Assembly (NCBI GenBank): GCA_007125475.1
Contig: SLDB01000067.1
Coordinates: 1-15,217, forward strand
DNA length: 15,217 nt
Direction: 5' to 3'
From: Nitriliruptoraceae bacterium
GTDB taxonomy: Bacteria; Actinomycetota; Nitriliruptoria; Nitriliruptorales; Nitriliruptoraceae
The position numbers were made by a program, and so were the translations under genes. The notes beneath the pieces were generated by a model. That model had not been told where the DNA came from, did no database searches, and was given only the letters and a program-made list of their open reading frames with translations. This document shows positions 1 through 6,582 of the stretch, piece by piece. Positions within the stretch are counted from its first letter, which is position 1, and every line of letters starts with the position of its first letter.

Positions 1-458
1 AGGTCACCGAGTCCGACGGCGTCGACGTCGACGTCGTGCAGCCGGACCAGGACGTCGACGAGGTCGTCCGAGGCCGCCGCCCGCACCGCCGGTGACAGCA
101 CCTCACGCGCCTCGCCGGAGCTGCGCACCACCGCACCGTCGACGTGCTCCATGACGTAGAACGGCGCCCCGTTCACCGTGTCATCGGGTTCGTAACCGAC
201 ACAGTGGGGCACCGGGACCGCGGTGGGTTCCAACGCCGACATCAGCCGGTGCTCGCGGCCCATGTCGTGGGCGGATTCGAGGACGCTGTGCAGCGGCGGA
301 CGGCGGAGGATCAGGCGGCGACCGTCGGCGTCGGTGACCGTGTAGGTGAGGTTCGAGCGGCCTCCCTGGATCACGTCGAACCGCAACGGCGGGGTGACGT
401 CTGCGCGTTCGGCGATCCACCGCGTCACCGATGCGGCGTCGATCCCGGAGACGTCCAT
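1..458 (-). CDS. Phosphotransferase family protein (APH/ACAD10-like), C-terminus cut by window edge
   Basis: Reading minus from an ATG at 458 gives 152 codons that stay open to the window edge, so only the N-terminal part is here. The protein shows the kinase-fold N-lobe typical of ACAD10/11-like phosphotransferases. It has a glycine-rich GGRSNLTY loop (about residues 32-39), a DADGRRLILRRPP strand (43-55) where the ATP-binding Lys is often replaced by Arg, and then a HDMGREHRLMSAL helix. The hinge-like FYVMEHVDG follows near residue 100. The Brenner HxD motif would lie beyond the edge. A Shine-Dalgarno AGGAAGGA at 465-472 lies 6 nt upstream of the ATG and fixes the start. Family members phosphorylate small hydroxylated substrates. 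In actinobacteria they often sit beside acyl-CoA dehydrogenases and may act on 4-hydroxyacyl chains, but the substrate cannot be read from the sequence. The family call is firm; antibiotic resistance is not implied. Confidence 0.88.
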   Translation of the reverse strand, partial: MDVSGIDAASVTRWIAERADVTPPLRFDVIQGGRSNLTYTVTDADGRRLILRRPPLHSVLESAHDMGREHRLMSALEPTAVPVPHCVGYEPDDTVNGAPFYVMEHVDGAVVRSSGEAREVLSPAVRAAASDDLVDVLVRLHDVDVDAVGLGD

Positions 459-469
459 GCCTCGTCCTT

Positions 470-515
470 CCTGAGCAGGCCTGCACCTGAGCGGACCCGC
501 ACCTGAGCGGACCCG
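470..515. repeat. 16-nt tandem repeat in the leader of the phosphotransferase gene
   Basis: CACCTGAGCGGACCCG occurs twice in perfect tandem at 484-499 and 500-515. The core CCTGAGC recurs a third time at the same 16-nt phase (470-476), where it runs into the Shine-Dalgarno of the minus-strand phosphotransferase gene. A further copy of the 13-mer CCTGAGCGGACCC lies at 734-746, inside the divergent gene. The repeats are seen directly; a regulatory role is speculation. Confidence 0.75.
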
Positions 516-535
516 CGACGACCGGCGCTGTGCCG

Positions 536-582
536 CGGCGACCACGGTAGGGGCCGAAGCCTGGCAGAGCCGGCGACCACGG
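536..582. repeat. Direct repeat pair in the divergent intergenic region
   Basis: The 12-mer CGGCGACCACGG occurs at 536-547 and again at 571-582, 35 nt apart. A partial copy (CCGGCGAC) follows at 589-596. The pair sits between the two divergent starts (458 minus, 627 plus). It could be an operator pair or chance in GC-rich DNA. A minus-strand TACCGT (549 to 544) overlaps the first copy and could be a -10 box for the phosphotransferase gene, but no -35 is visible. Confidence 0.35.
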
Positions 583-613
583 ACAAGCCGGCGACGCTCG
601 GGCCGGCGCCCGG

Positions 614-619
614 TAGCGT
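614..619 (+). promoter_or_regulatory. Candidate -10 box (TAGCGT) for a leaderless transcript of the 627 gene
   Basis: TAGCGT fits the actinobacterial TANNNT -10 consensus. It ends 7 nt before the GTG start at 627, and no Shine-Dalgarno lies between them. That spacing is what is expected when transcription begins at the start codon. No convincing -35 is seen. Identical or near-identical hexamers precede the plus-strand genes at 11494 and 12892. Confidence 0.5.
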
Positions 620-626
620 CAGCGGC

Positions 627-2051
627 GTGAACGAGGATCCCGCGCCGAGCCCCGCGGCTGACCGGGGGCGACGTCGCCGACGGTCGCACAGCGTGGCCCG
701 GTGGGCTGCCGAGGGCTCCGAGGACGCCGTCCCCCTGAGCGGACCCCCGTCGACCACCGCAGACGGCGGCCCGCCACCGCCACGACGCCTGGGCGGGATC
801 GGGACACGACGCCTCACCGGCAGTGTGCGCTCCCTGTTCGAGACCGGTGGACGAGGATTCCGCGACCTCGCCGTCACCCAGGTGTTCAGCACCTCGGTCG
901 ACACCCTGGTCGCGATCGGTCTCGCCGGGACGTTGTTCTTCTCGGTGCCGTCGGCCGAGGCCCGCGGCAACGTCGCGCTGTACCTGCTGTTGACGGTGGC
1001 CCCGTTCGCGGTGATCGGGCCGGTGCTCGGCCGGATCCTGGACCACGCCCCGGTCGCGACGCGCTCGATGCTCGTTCTCGCGGCCGCGGGACGTTCGGTC
1101 CTCGCCCTCGTGGCGGTGTGGCGCCTGGAGAGCCTGTGGCTGTTCCCGCTGGCGTTCGGACTCCTGGTGCTCTCCCGCGTGCACGGAATCACCAAGAACA
1201 CGATGCTCCCATTGGCCCTCGACCGCCCCCGGGCACTGGTGGCCGCGAACGCCCGCCTGGCCTGGATCGGGGTGCTCTCCGGCGGCATCGCGGCCGGGTT
1301 CGGCTTCCTGGCGCTGACCCTGTTCGACGCCCGCGGTCCGCTGGCGTTGGCCGCCGCGGCCGGGGTCGCGGCCGCGGTGTTCGGGCGGCGGCTGCCCGAG
1401 CCGGACGGCACCGCCGTCCGGCTCGCCCACGAGCTGCCCCGGATCCGGCTGCACCTGCCGCGCAGTGTCCGCCTGGCTCAGCTCGCCACCGCCGGGGTGC
1501 GGGCGTTCAACGGCTTCCTGCTGCTGCTGTTGGCGTTCGAGCTGCAGCGCACGGGCGCGAGCCTGCTGGACTTCGGTGCGCTGCTGGCCACCGCCGGCGC
1601 CGGGTTCGCCCTGGCGTCGCGCCTGGTGCCGGCGCTCGAGCGCCGTGTCGCCGAGGAGCTGATGGTGGTCGCGGCGCTCTCGCTCACCGCCGGGGCGGCG
1701 TTCGTCGCCGGGCAGTGGTTCGGGTTCGTCGCCGCCGCCGCCCTCGCCGCGGCCGCGGGGGTGGCCTGGGGCGTGGCCAAGCTGGCGTTCGACGGGCTGC
1801 TGCAGTCCACCGTCCCGGCCAGCCGGCGGGGTGCGGCGTTCACCCGCTCCGAGACCGCGTTCTCGATCGCCTGGGTCGCCGGGGCGATCGTGCCCACCGT
1901 CGTGCCGCTCCCGGCCTCCCTGGGGCTCGCCCTCGCCGGCCTGGGGGCGCTCGCCGCCCAGATCGTGTACGTCGGGGCGTTGCTGATCCCGGCGCACACC
2001 GCTCGGCGACGTCCCGACGTCCCCGAACCCCGCGAGGGCGACCGGCGGTGA
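627..2051 (+). CDS. MFS-type membrane transporter
   Basis: A 474-aa polytopic membrane protein. Residues 1-75 are hydrophilic, rich in Arg and Pro, and probably cytosolic and disordered (an RRRRR stretch, then a PPPPRR segment). About twelve hydrophobic segments follow, near 84-107, 115-139, 147-167, 169-186, 210-230, 236-253, 283-306, 313-332, 343-362, 366-388, 405-428 and 430-454. The break at 254-282 between segments 6 and 7 fits the two-halves architecture of the major facilitator superfamily. A GPVLGRILDHAP stretch after segment 2 resembles a weak motif A. The substrate is unknown. The GTG at 627 is chosen because a TANNNT box lies 7 nt upstream; no Shine-Dalgarno is present. The true start could be internal, since the disordered N-terminus carries little information. 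It is transcribed convergently with korAB, so it is not part of that operon. Confidence 0.8.
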   Translation: MNEDPAPSPAADRGRRRRRSHSVARWAAEGSEDAVPLSGPPSTTADGGPPPPRRLGGIGTRRLTGSVRSLFETGGRGFRDLAVTQVFSTSVDTLVAIGLAGTLFFSVPSAEARGNVALYLLLTVAPFAVIGPVLGRILDHAPVATRSMLVLAAAGRSVLALVAVWRLESLWLFPLAFGLLVLSRVHGITKNTMLPLALDRPRALVAANARLAWIGVLSGGIAAGFGFLALTLFDARGPLALAAAAGVAAAVFGRRLPEPDGTAVRLAHELPRIRLHLPRSVRLAQLATAGVRAFNGFLLLLLAFELQRTGASLLDFGALLATAGAGFALASRLVPALERRVAEELMVVAALSLTAGAAFVAGQWFGFVAAAALAAAAGVAWGVAKLAFDGLLQSTVPASRRGAAFTRSETAFSIAWVAGAIVPTVVPLPASLGLALAGLGALAAQIVYVGALLIPAHTARRRPDVPEPREGDRR

Positions 2052-2092
2052 CGGAGGAGCCCCCGCAGCGCCCCGCTCGGCGACGAACGAAA

Positions 2093-2122
2093 CCCGCCCG
2101 CCCCCGGACGGGGACGGGCGGG
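2093..2122. terminator. GC-rich hairpin between convergent genes
   Basis: Arms at 2093-2106 and 2109-2122 are reverse complements with one mismatch (up to 14 bp, the innermost pairs forming the loop). The hairpin lies in the 94-nt gap between the stop of the MFS-like gene (2051) and the stop of korB (2146). Read on the minus strand it is followed by TTTCGTTCGT, so it looks better as the korB terminator. On the plus strand the downstream sequence is G-rich. Confidence 0.55.
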
Positions 2123-2145
2123 GTCGGGTCAGACGACCGGCGGCG

Positions 2146-3162
2146 TCAGGCGACTTCCCAGACGTTGCCGGACTCGAGGAGTGCGGCGAGGTCGCCTTCG
2201 CCACGCTCGCTGCGGGCACGCGTGACCTGGTCGCGCAGCAGGTCGTCGTACACCGGCCGGTCGACGTCACGGAACACCCCGATCGGGGTCGGACCGGTCG
2301 GGTTCAGGGAGAGGCGGGAGAGCGCGAACGCGGTGGTCGGCTCGCTCCGGGACGGGTCGTGGACGACGACGCGGTCACCGGCCTCGGCGGTCGGCACGAT
2401 CGCCATCGAGCCGTCCGGCTCGGCGACGACGGCGTGCTCGTCCTCCGGACCGAACACGATGGGCTCACCGGCCTTCAACCGGATCTGGTTCTCGTCCTTC
2501 TGCCCCGGGTCCTTCAACGCGGCGAACGCCCCGTCGTTGAAGATGTTGCAGTTCTGGTAGATCTCGACGAACGACGCCCCCCGGTGCTCGTAGGCCCGGG
2601 TCATCACCTCGGTGAGGTGCTTGCGGTCGGTGTCGATCGAGCGGCCCACGAACGTCGCCTCGGCGCCCAGCGCGAGGCTGACGGGGTTCACCGGGTGGTC
2701 CAGCGAACCCATCGGGGTCGACTTGTGGGTCGATCCCATCGGCGAGGTGGGTGAGTACTGCCCCTTGGTCAACCCGTAGATCTCGTTGTTGAACAACAGG
2801 ATGTTGAGGTTGACGTTCCGCCGCAGGGCGTGCATCAGGTGGTTGCCGCCGATCGACAGCCCGTCGCCGTCACCGGTGACCACCCAGACGTCCAGGTCCG
2901 GGCGGGACGCCGCGAGCCCGGTCGCGACCGTCGGGGCGCGTCCGTGGATCGTGTGGAAGCCGTAGGTGTCCATGTAGTACGGGAACCGCGACGAGCACCC
3001 GATCCCGGAGACGAACACCGTGGACTCCGGCCGCGCGCCGGCATCGGCGAGCATCGTCTGCACGGTCGCGAGGATGGCGTAGTCCCCGCACCCGGGGCAC
3101 CAGCGGACCTCGCGGTCGGAGGTGAAGTCCTTCTTGGTGAGCTTGCCGTTGTTCGAGGTCAT
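2146..3162 (-). CDS. korB: 2-oxoglutarate:ferredoxin oxidoreductase, beta subunit (TPP and 4Fe-4S)
   Basis: A 338-aa catalytic beta subunit. It holds thiamine diphosphate and one 4Fe-4S cluster, and with KorA it converts 2-oxoglutarate and CoA to succinyl-CoA, CO2 and reduced ferredoxin. Visible motifs are WCPGCGDYAI with Cys22 and Cys25, GIGCSSRFPYY with Cys56, and NCNIFNDGAF with Cys205. The C-x2-C-x30-C spacing matches characterised archaeal 2-oxoacid:ferredoxin oxidoreductases, so the four cluster ligands appear intact. GDGDGLSIGGNH (98-109) is the Mg-TPP motif, and FNNEIYGLTKGQYSPTS (124-140) is the conserved loop near the active site. The start is the ATG at 3162, which overlaps the korA stop as ATGA. 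The open frame extends further upstream, but that extension is only korA read in another frame. The length is normal for actinobacterial KorB. The 2-oxoglutarate preference is inferred from overall similarity to KorAB rather than from a single diagnostic residue. Confidence 0.95.
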   Translation of the reverse strand: MTSNNGKLTKKDFTSDREVRWCPGCGDYAILATVQTMLADAGARPESTVFVSGIGCSSRFPYYMDTYGFHTIHGRAPTVATGLAASRPDLDVWVVTGDGDGLSIGGNHLMHALRRNVNLNILLFNNEIYGLTKGQYSPTSPMGSTHKSTPMGSLDHPVNPVSLALGAEATFVGRSIDTDRKHLTEVMTRAYEHRGASFVEIYQNCNIFNDGAFAALKDPGQKDENQIRLKAGEPIVFGPEDEHAVVAEPDGSMAIVPTAEAGDRVVVHDPSRSEPTTAFALSRLSLNPTGPTPIGVFRDVDRPVYDDLLRDQVTRARSERGEGDLAALLESGNVWEVA

Positions 3163-5048
3163 GCCTGGCCTCCCCAGCCGAAGCCCTCGATGGCCTCGGC
3201 CAATTCGCTGCCGCTGAACGGCTGCCCGCTGACACGGTTGTAGGTCTTGACGTCCACGAGGGTGCGCGCCCGCAGCAGCATGGACAACTGGCCCATGTTC
3301 GCCTCGGGGCAGACGACGGTGTCGTAGCGTCCGAGCACCTCGTCCACGTCGTTGGGCAGTGGCGCGAGGTGGCGGATGTGGGTGCGGGCGACCTTCCGGC
3401 CGCGCTCGCGCAGCTCGGCGCACGCCGCCTGGATCGGGCCCTTCGTCGACCCCCAACCGACCACGAGGACGTCGGCGTCGCCGTCGGGGTCCTCGACCTC
3501 GAGCGGCGGCAGGGCGTCGGCGATGCGTTGCAGGCGCTGGTGTCGCAGCACCGTCATCGCGTGGTGGTTCTCCGGCTCGTAGTTGATGTGCCCGGAACCG
3601 TCCTCCTTCTCCAGCCCGCCGATGCGGTGCTCGAGGCCGGCGGTCCCCGGAAGCGCCCACGAACGGGCCAGGGTCGACTCGTCGCGCAGGTACGGCAGGA
3701 ACTCGCCGTCCTCACCGTTGGGCTCGGTCGGGAACTCGTACACGGTGCTCAGATCCGGGAGACCGTCGACGTCGGGGAGGTTCCACGGCTCGGCGGAGTT
3801 GGCCAGGAACCCGTCCGACAGCAGGACCACCGGGGTGCGGTAGGTGAGCGCGATCCGCGCCGCCTCGATCGCGGCGTCGAAGCAGTCGGCCGGCGACGAC
3901 GCCGCCACGACCGGGATCGGGGCCTCACCGTTGCGTCCGTACATCGCCTGCAGCAGGTCCGACTGCTCGGTCTTGGTCGGCAGGCCGGTGGACGGACCCC
4001 CGCGCTGCACGTTCACGACGATGCAGGGCAACTCGGTCATCATCGCCAGGCCCATCGCCTCGGCCTTCAGCGCCACACCCGGTCCCGACGAGGCCGTGAC
4101 GGCCAACGAGCCACCGAACGCCGCACCGATCACCGAACCCATCGCCGCGATCTCGTCCTCGGCCTGGAACGTGGAGACCCCGAAGTTCTTGTGCTGGGCC
4201 AGCTCGTGGAGGATGTCGGAGGCCGGGGTGATCGGGTACGAGCCGTAGAACAACGGGAGCTTGGAACGCACGCTGGCGGCGACCAACCCGTACGCCAGCG
4301 CCTGGTTCCCGGTGATGTTGCGGTACCGACCCGGGGCGAGCTGCGCCGACTTCACCTCGTAGGTGAAGACGAACGCCTCAGTGGTCTCCCCGTAGTTCCA
4401 TCCGGCACGCAGCACCGTGATGTTGGCATCGGCGATGTGCGGGGCCTTGGCGAACTTGTCCTTGAGCCACTCCTCGGTCCCCGAGATCGGCCGGGAGAAC
4501 ATCCACGAGATCAGCCCGAGGGCGAGCATGTTCTTGCAGCGCTCGGCCTCCTTCTTGTTGAGCTCCCCGCGCTCGATGGTGTCCTCGAGCGCCCGCAGGG
4601 TGAGGTCGGTGACCGGCACACGGTGGATCTGGTAGTCGGCGAGGATGTCCGATTCCAGCGGATCCGCGTCGTACCCGGCCTTCTGCAGGTTGCGATTGGT
4701 GAACGCGTCGGTGTTCACGATCAGCGTGCCGCCCGGCTTGAGCGCACCGATGTGCTTCTTGAGTGCGGCCGGGTTCATCGCGACGAGGACGTCGGGGGCG
4801 TCCCCGGGGGTGTGGATGTCCTGGTCGGAGAAGTGCAGCTGGAACGAGCTCACCCCCGCCAACGTGCCGGCGGGGGCACGGATCTCGGCCGGGAAGTCCG
4901 GGAGCGTCGCGAGGTCGTTCCCGGCGATGGCGGTCTGGGTGGTGAAACGGTCACCCGTGAGCTGCATCCCGTCGCCGGAGTCCCCGGCGAAACGCACGAC
5001 GGCGTTGGACAGTTGCAGGTTCTTGCGTTCGGTGACGGTCCCGCTCAT
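3159..5048 (-). CDS. korA: 2-oxoglutarate:ferredoxin oxidoreductase, fused gamma-alpha subunit
   Basis: A 629-aa fusion of the gamma and alpha parts of a 2-oxoacid:ferredoxin oxidoreductase, with no ferredoxin domain; its partner is KorB. The gamma domain spans about residues 13-200 and opens with RFAGDSGDGMQLTGDRF. The alpha pyrimidine-binding domain starts near 245 and carries YGSYPITPASDIL (268-280), FQAEDEIAAMGS (294-305), the SSGPG turn (320-324) and QRGGPSTGLPTKTEQSDL. The C-terminal domain (about 520-629) includes VVGWGSTKGPIQ and CPEANMGQL. This layout matches the KorA of mycobacteria and other aerobic actinobacteria, where KorAB can serve the TCA cycle in place of, or beside, 2-oxoglutarate dehydrogenase. 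The ATG at 5048 has a TGAGGT Shine-Dalgarno 6 nt upstream (5055-5060). The stop overlaps the korB start by 4 nt, so the two are almost certainly co-transcribed and translationally coupled. Confidence 0.96.
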   Translation of the reverse strand: MSGTVTERKNLQLSNAVVRFAGDSGDGMQLTGDRFTTQTAIAGNDLATLPDFPAEIRAPAGTLAGVSSFQLHFSDQDIHTPGDAPDVLVAMNPAALKKHIGALKPGGTLIVNTDAFTNRNLQKAGYDADPLESDILADYQIHRVPVTDLTLRALEDTIERGELNKKEAERCKNMLALGLISWMFSRPISGTEEWLKDKFAKAPHIADANITVLRAGWNYGETTEAFVFTYEVKSAQLAPGRYRNITGNQALAYGLVAASVRSKLPLFYGSYPITPASDILHELAQHKNFGVSTFQAEDEIAAMGSVIGAAFGGSLAVTASSGPGVALKAEAMGLAMMTELPCIVVNVQRGGPSTGLPTKTEQSDLLQAMYGRNGEAPIPVVAASSPADCFDAAIEAARIALTYRTPVVLLSDGFLANSAEPWNLPDVDGLPDLSTVYEFPTEPNGEDGEFLPYLRDESTLARSWALPGTAGLEHRIGGLEKEDGSGHINYEPENHHAMTVLRHQRLQRIADALPPLEVEDPDGDADVLVVGWGSTKGPIQAACAELRERGRKVARTHIRHLAPLPNDVDEVLGRYDTVVCPEANMGQLSMLLRARTLVDVKTYNRVSGQPFSGSELAEAIEGFGWGGQA

Positions 5049-5295
5049 CGGCTGACCTCACGGCTCGGCACGGCTCGGTCCTTGGTCTGGCGGGTGGATC
5101 TCCCGCGGTGAGGCGGGCGGTGACGCCCGCAACGGCTCGGTTGTGGCCCCGTCGCCGGGGCGTACCTCATCACGCCCGCCGCACCTCGTCGGCGTCGGCC
5201 CCGCGGGGCGGACGGCAATCGATGCGTGGCGGGACGCAGTGAGGCCGCGATAAGACGAACGTATCGTTCGAGCCTGCAGGATCCCAGTACGAGTT
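5049..5295 (-). promoter_or_regulatory. korA upstream region with repeats and palindromes
   Basis: This gap between the peptidase gene and korA holds no gene I can support. It contains two tandem copies of CACGGCTCGG (5059-5078) abutting the korA Shine-Dalgarno and a third copy of the core at 5132-5140. It also has a GCGGGC/GCCCGC hairpin (5113-5130) and a perfect 12-bp palindrome GCCCCGCGGGGC (5198-5209). An interrupted palindrome, CGAACG-TAT-CGTTCG, lies at 5256-5270. A minus-strand TACGTT (5263 to 5258) inside that last palindrome fits a TANNNT -10 box. If used, it gives korA a leader of about 200 nt and places the palindrome where a repressor would block it. No matching -35 is seen. Confidence 0.35.
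5256..5270. promoter_or_regulatory. Interrupted palindrome, possible operator upstream of korA
   Basis: CGAACG (5256-5261) and CGTTCG (5265-5270) are perfect 6-bp inverted arms around TAT. It is less GC-extreme than its surroundings and overlaps a candidate minus-strand -10 hexamer. The symmetry is seen directly; the operator role is inference. Confidence 0.35.
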
Positions 5296-5319
5296 GGGTG
5301 ACCACGGACGCGGTCACCC
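5296..5319 (-). terminator. Hairpin overlapping the stop codon of the M23 peptidase gene
   Basis: GGGTGACC (5296-5303) and GGTCACCC (5312-5319) are perfect 8-bp arms around an 8-nt loop. The right arm includes the peptidase stop codon (5314-5316). No T-run follows on the minus strand, so it is at best a weak intrinsic terminator or an mRNA 3'-end stabiliser. Confidence 0.45.
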
Positions 5320-6564
5320 GCACACGCGGCGCAACAGCGGGTAGGGGTTCACGGCCGAGCCGCCGCCGGGGTGCAACTCGAAGTGCACGTGCTCGGCGCC
5401 GGCGGTGGCGTTCCCCGTGGAGCCGTTCGTCCCGACCTGCTGACCGGCCGAGACCCGGGCCCCGTCCGCGACGGTGTGGCTGTCCAGGTGCATGTACCAG
5501 TAGTGGTCACCGTTGTCGCCCCGCAGCACCGCCCACAGACCGGCGCTCCGGCCCGGGCTCTGGATGTCCCACACCCCGCTGGTGATCGCCCGCACAGGGA
5601 TCCCCAACGGCCCCATGATGTCGGTCCCCCGGTGGGCGCGTCCACCGGACCGGGAGTGCCCCCAGGAGTCGATGAAGTGGCGGGGCTGGTCCAGCGGACA
5701 CATCATCCCGCCACCGGAGCTCGGCGCGGCGGTCTGGTCAGGGGCCGTCGTCGACGGCGACCCCGAGTTGGTCTCCTGTTCGGCAGCCTCCTGCTCGGCA
5801 GCCTCCTGCTCGGCGGCCTCCTGCTCGGCCGCCTCCTGGGCGGCCCGTGCCTCCTCGCGTTCCCGGCGCAGCCGCGCCCGCTCGTCGCGTTCCGCCTCCG
5901 TGAGATCCTCGATCTCGGCCTGTGCCGCGGCGAAGTCCTCACGCAGCGCCTCGCCGAGTTCGGACTGCTCCCGACGGGCCTCCTCGAGGTCGTGCTGCCG
6001 TTCGGTGAGCTCGCTCTCGGCGACCTCGAGCCGTGTACGCGCCGCGGAGACGACCTCCGCACGGGCGCGATCGGAGCCGACGACGCGCTGGACGGTCTCG
6101 GCGCGTGCCAACGCCGCCGACGGTTCGTCACTGGCCAGGAACACCGCGATCGGATCGAGCGCCGAGCCGTGCTTGAACACCTCGCGCACCCGGAACGACA
6201 TCAACTCGTCGAGCTCGTCGTACTCGCCGCGCAGCCCTTCGATCTCGTCGGCGAGCGTCGCCGCGTCGTCCTCGAGTCGACCGACCCGCGACTCGAGCTC
6301 GTCGTAGCGGCGGGCATGCGCCTCGATCCGCTCCTCGAGCGACGAGGCCCGGCCCTCGGCCTCCTCGCGCTGCTCACCGAGCTCCTCGAGGGTGTCGGGG
6401 AACGCCCCCGTGGGGGCGGCGAGGGCGGTGACGAGGAGGACGCCGGTGAGGACGGCGAGGCGGCGCAACGACAAGGGGGACCTCACGTGACGACGCTGGG
6501 GGGTGACGTCGGACGACGAGCCGTCGCCACCCACGGGGGCACGGGCGGCGGCGTCGGCGCGCAC
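5314..6564 (-). CDS. Secreted coiled-coil M23 metallopeptidase (cell-wall hydrolase type)
   Basis: A 416-aa protein with the build of murein hydrolases or hydrolase activators of the EnvC/NlpD style. Residues 31-54 form a signal-peptide-like segment (LSLRRLAVLTGVLLVTALAA). Long Glu/Arg/Ala coiled coils span about 57-125 and 165-262, ending in four AEQEA-type repeats. A Ser/Thr/Pro linker (266-285) follows, then an M23 domain. The zinc-site motifs are present: HRGTD (His311, Asp315), YMHL (His359) and HVHFEL (His392, His394). It is therefore predicted to be catalytically active rather than a degenerate activator. Cys289 and Cys415 flank the domain and could form a disulfide. The gene starts 18 nt after the gltB stop with no Shine-Dalgarno at a good distance. 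The GTG at 6564 leaves 26 residues before the basic start of the signal peptide. A GTG at 6486 (residue 27) would give a more usual signal peptide but also lacks a Shine-Dalgarno. The substrate is probably peptidoglycan cross-bridges. Confidence 0.88.
   Translation of the reverse strand: MRADAAARAPVGGDGSSSDVTPQRRHVRSPLSLRRLAVLTGVLLVTALAAPTGAFPDTLEELGEQREEAEGRASSLEERIEAHARRYDELESRVGRLEDDAATLADEIEGLRGEYDELDELMSFRVREVFKHGSALDPIAVFLASDEPSAALARAETVQRVVGSDRARAEVVSAARTRLEVAESELTERQHDLEEARREQSELGEALREDFAAAQAEIEDLTEAERDERARLRREREEARAAQEAAEQEAAEQEAAEQEAAEQETNSGSPSTTAPDQTAAPSSGGGMMCPLDQPRHFIDSWGHSRSGGRAHRGTDIMGPLGIPVRAITSGVWDIQSPGRSAGLWAVLRGDNGDHYWYMHLDSHTVADGARVSAGQQVGTNGSTGNATAGAEHVHFELHPGGGSAVNPYPLLRRVCG
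5773..5832 (-). repeat. 15-nt tandem repeat, four units, inside the peptidase gene
   Basis: Four consecutive 15-nt units begin at 5773, 5788, 5803 and 5818, with a partial fifth from 5833. They differ by single bases. On the minus strand they encode repeated AAEQE-type pentapeptides at the end of the coiled coil (about residues 245-264). The in-frame unit could expand or contract without breaking the gene. Confidence 0.85.
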
Positions 6565-6582
6565 GATACCGCGTTCGTCGAC

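Noticed and set aside
425..1411. A 328-codon minus-strand frame opposite the first MFS-like gene
   Set aside because: It overlaps the start of the phosphotransferase gene and is Arg/Ser/Thr/Ala-rich without hydrophobic structure; the plus strand gives a clear membrane protein.
3163..3660. Upstream extension of the korB frame
   Set aside because: It is korA sequence in another frame; the ATG at 3162 overlaps the korA stop in the usual ATGA arrangement and begins the family-conserved N-terminus.
3369..5111. A long open frame (580 codons) antisense to korA
   Set aside because: High-GC codon bias keeps the opposite strand open. The translation is Arg/Gly/Val/Asp-rich with no family resemblance, while the minus strand encodes an unmistakable KorA.
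5045..5323. A 92-codon minus-strand frame between the peptidase gene and korA
   Set aside because: It is Arg/Pro-rich with no domain and no Shine-Dalgarno. It overlaps the ends of both neighbours and fills a region that looks regulatory.
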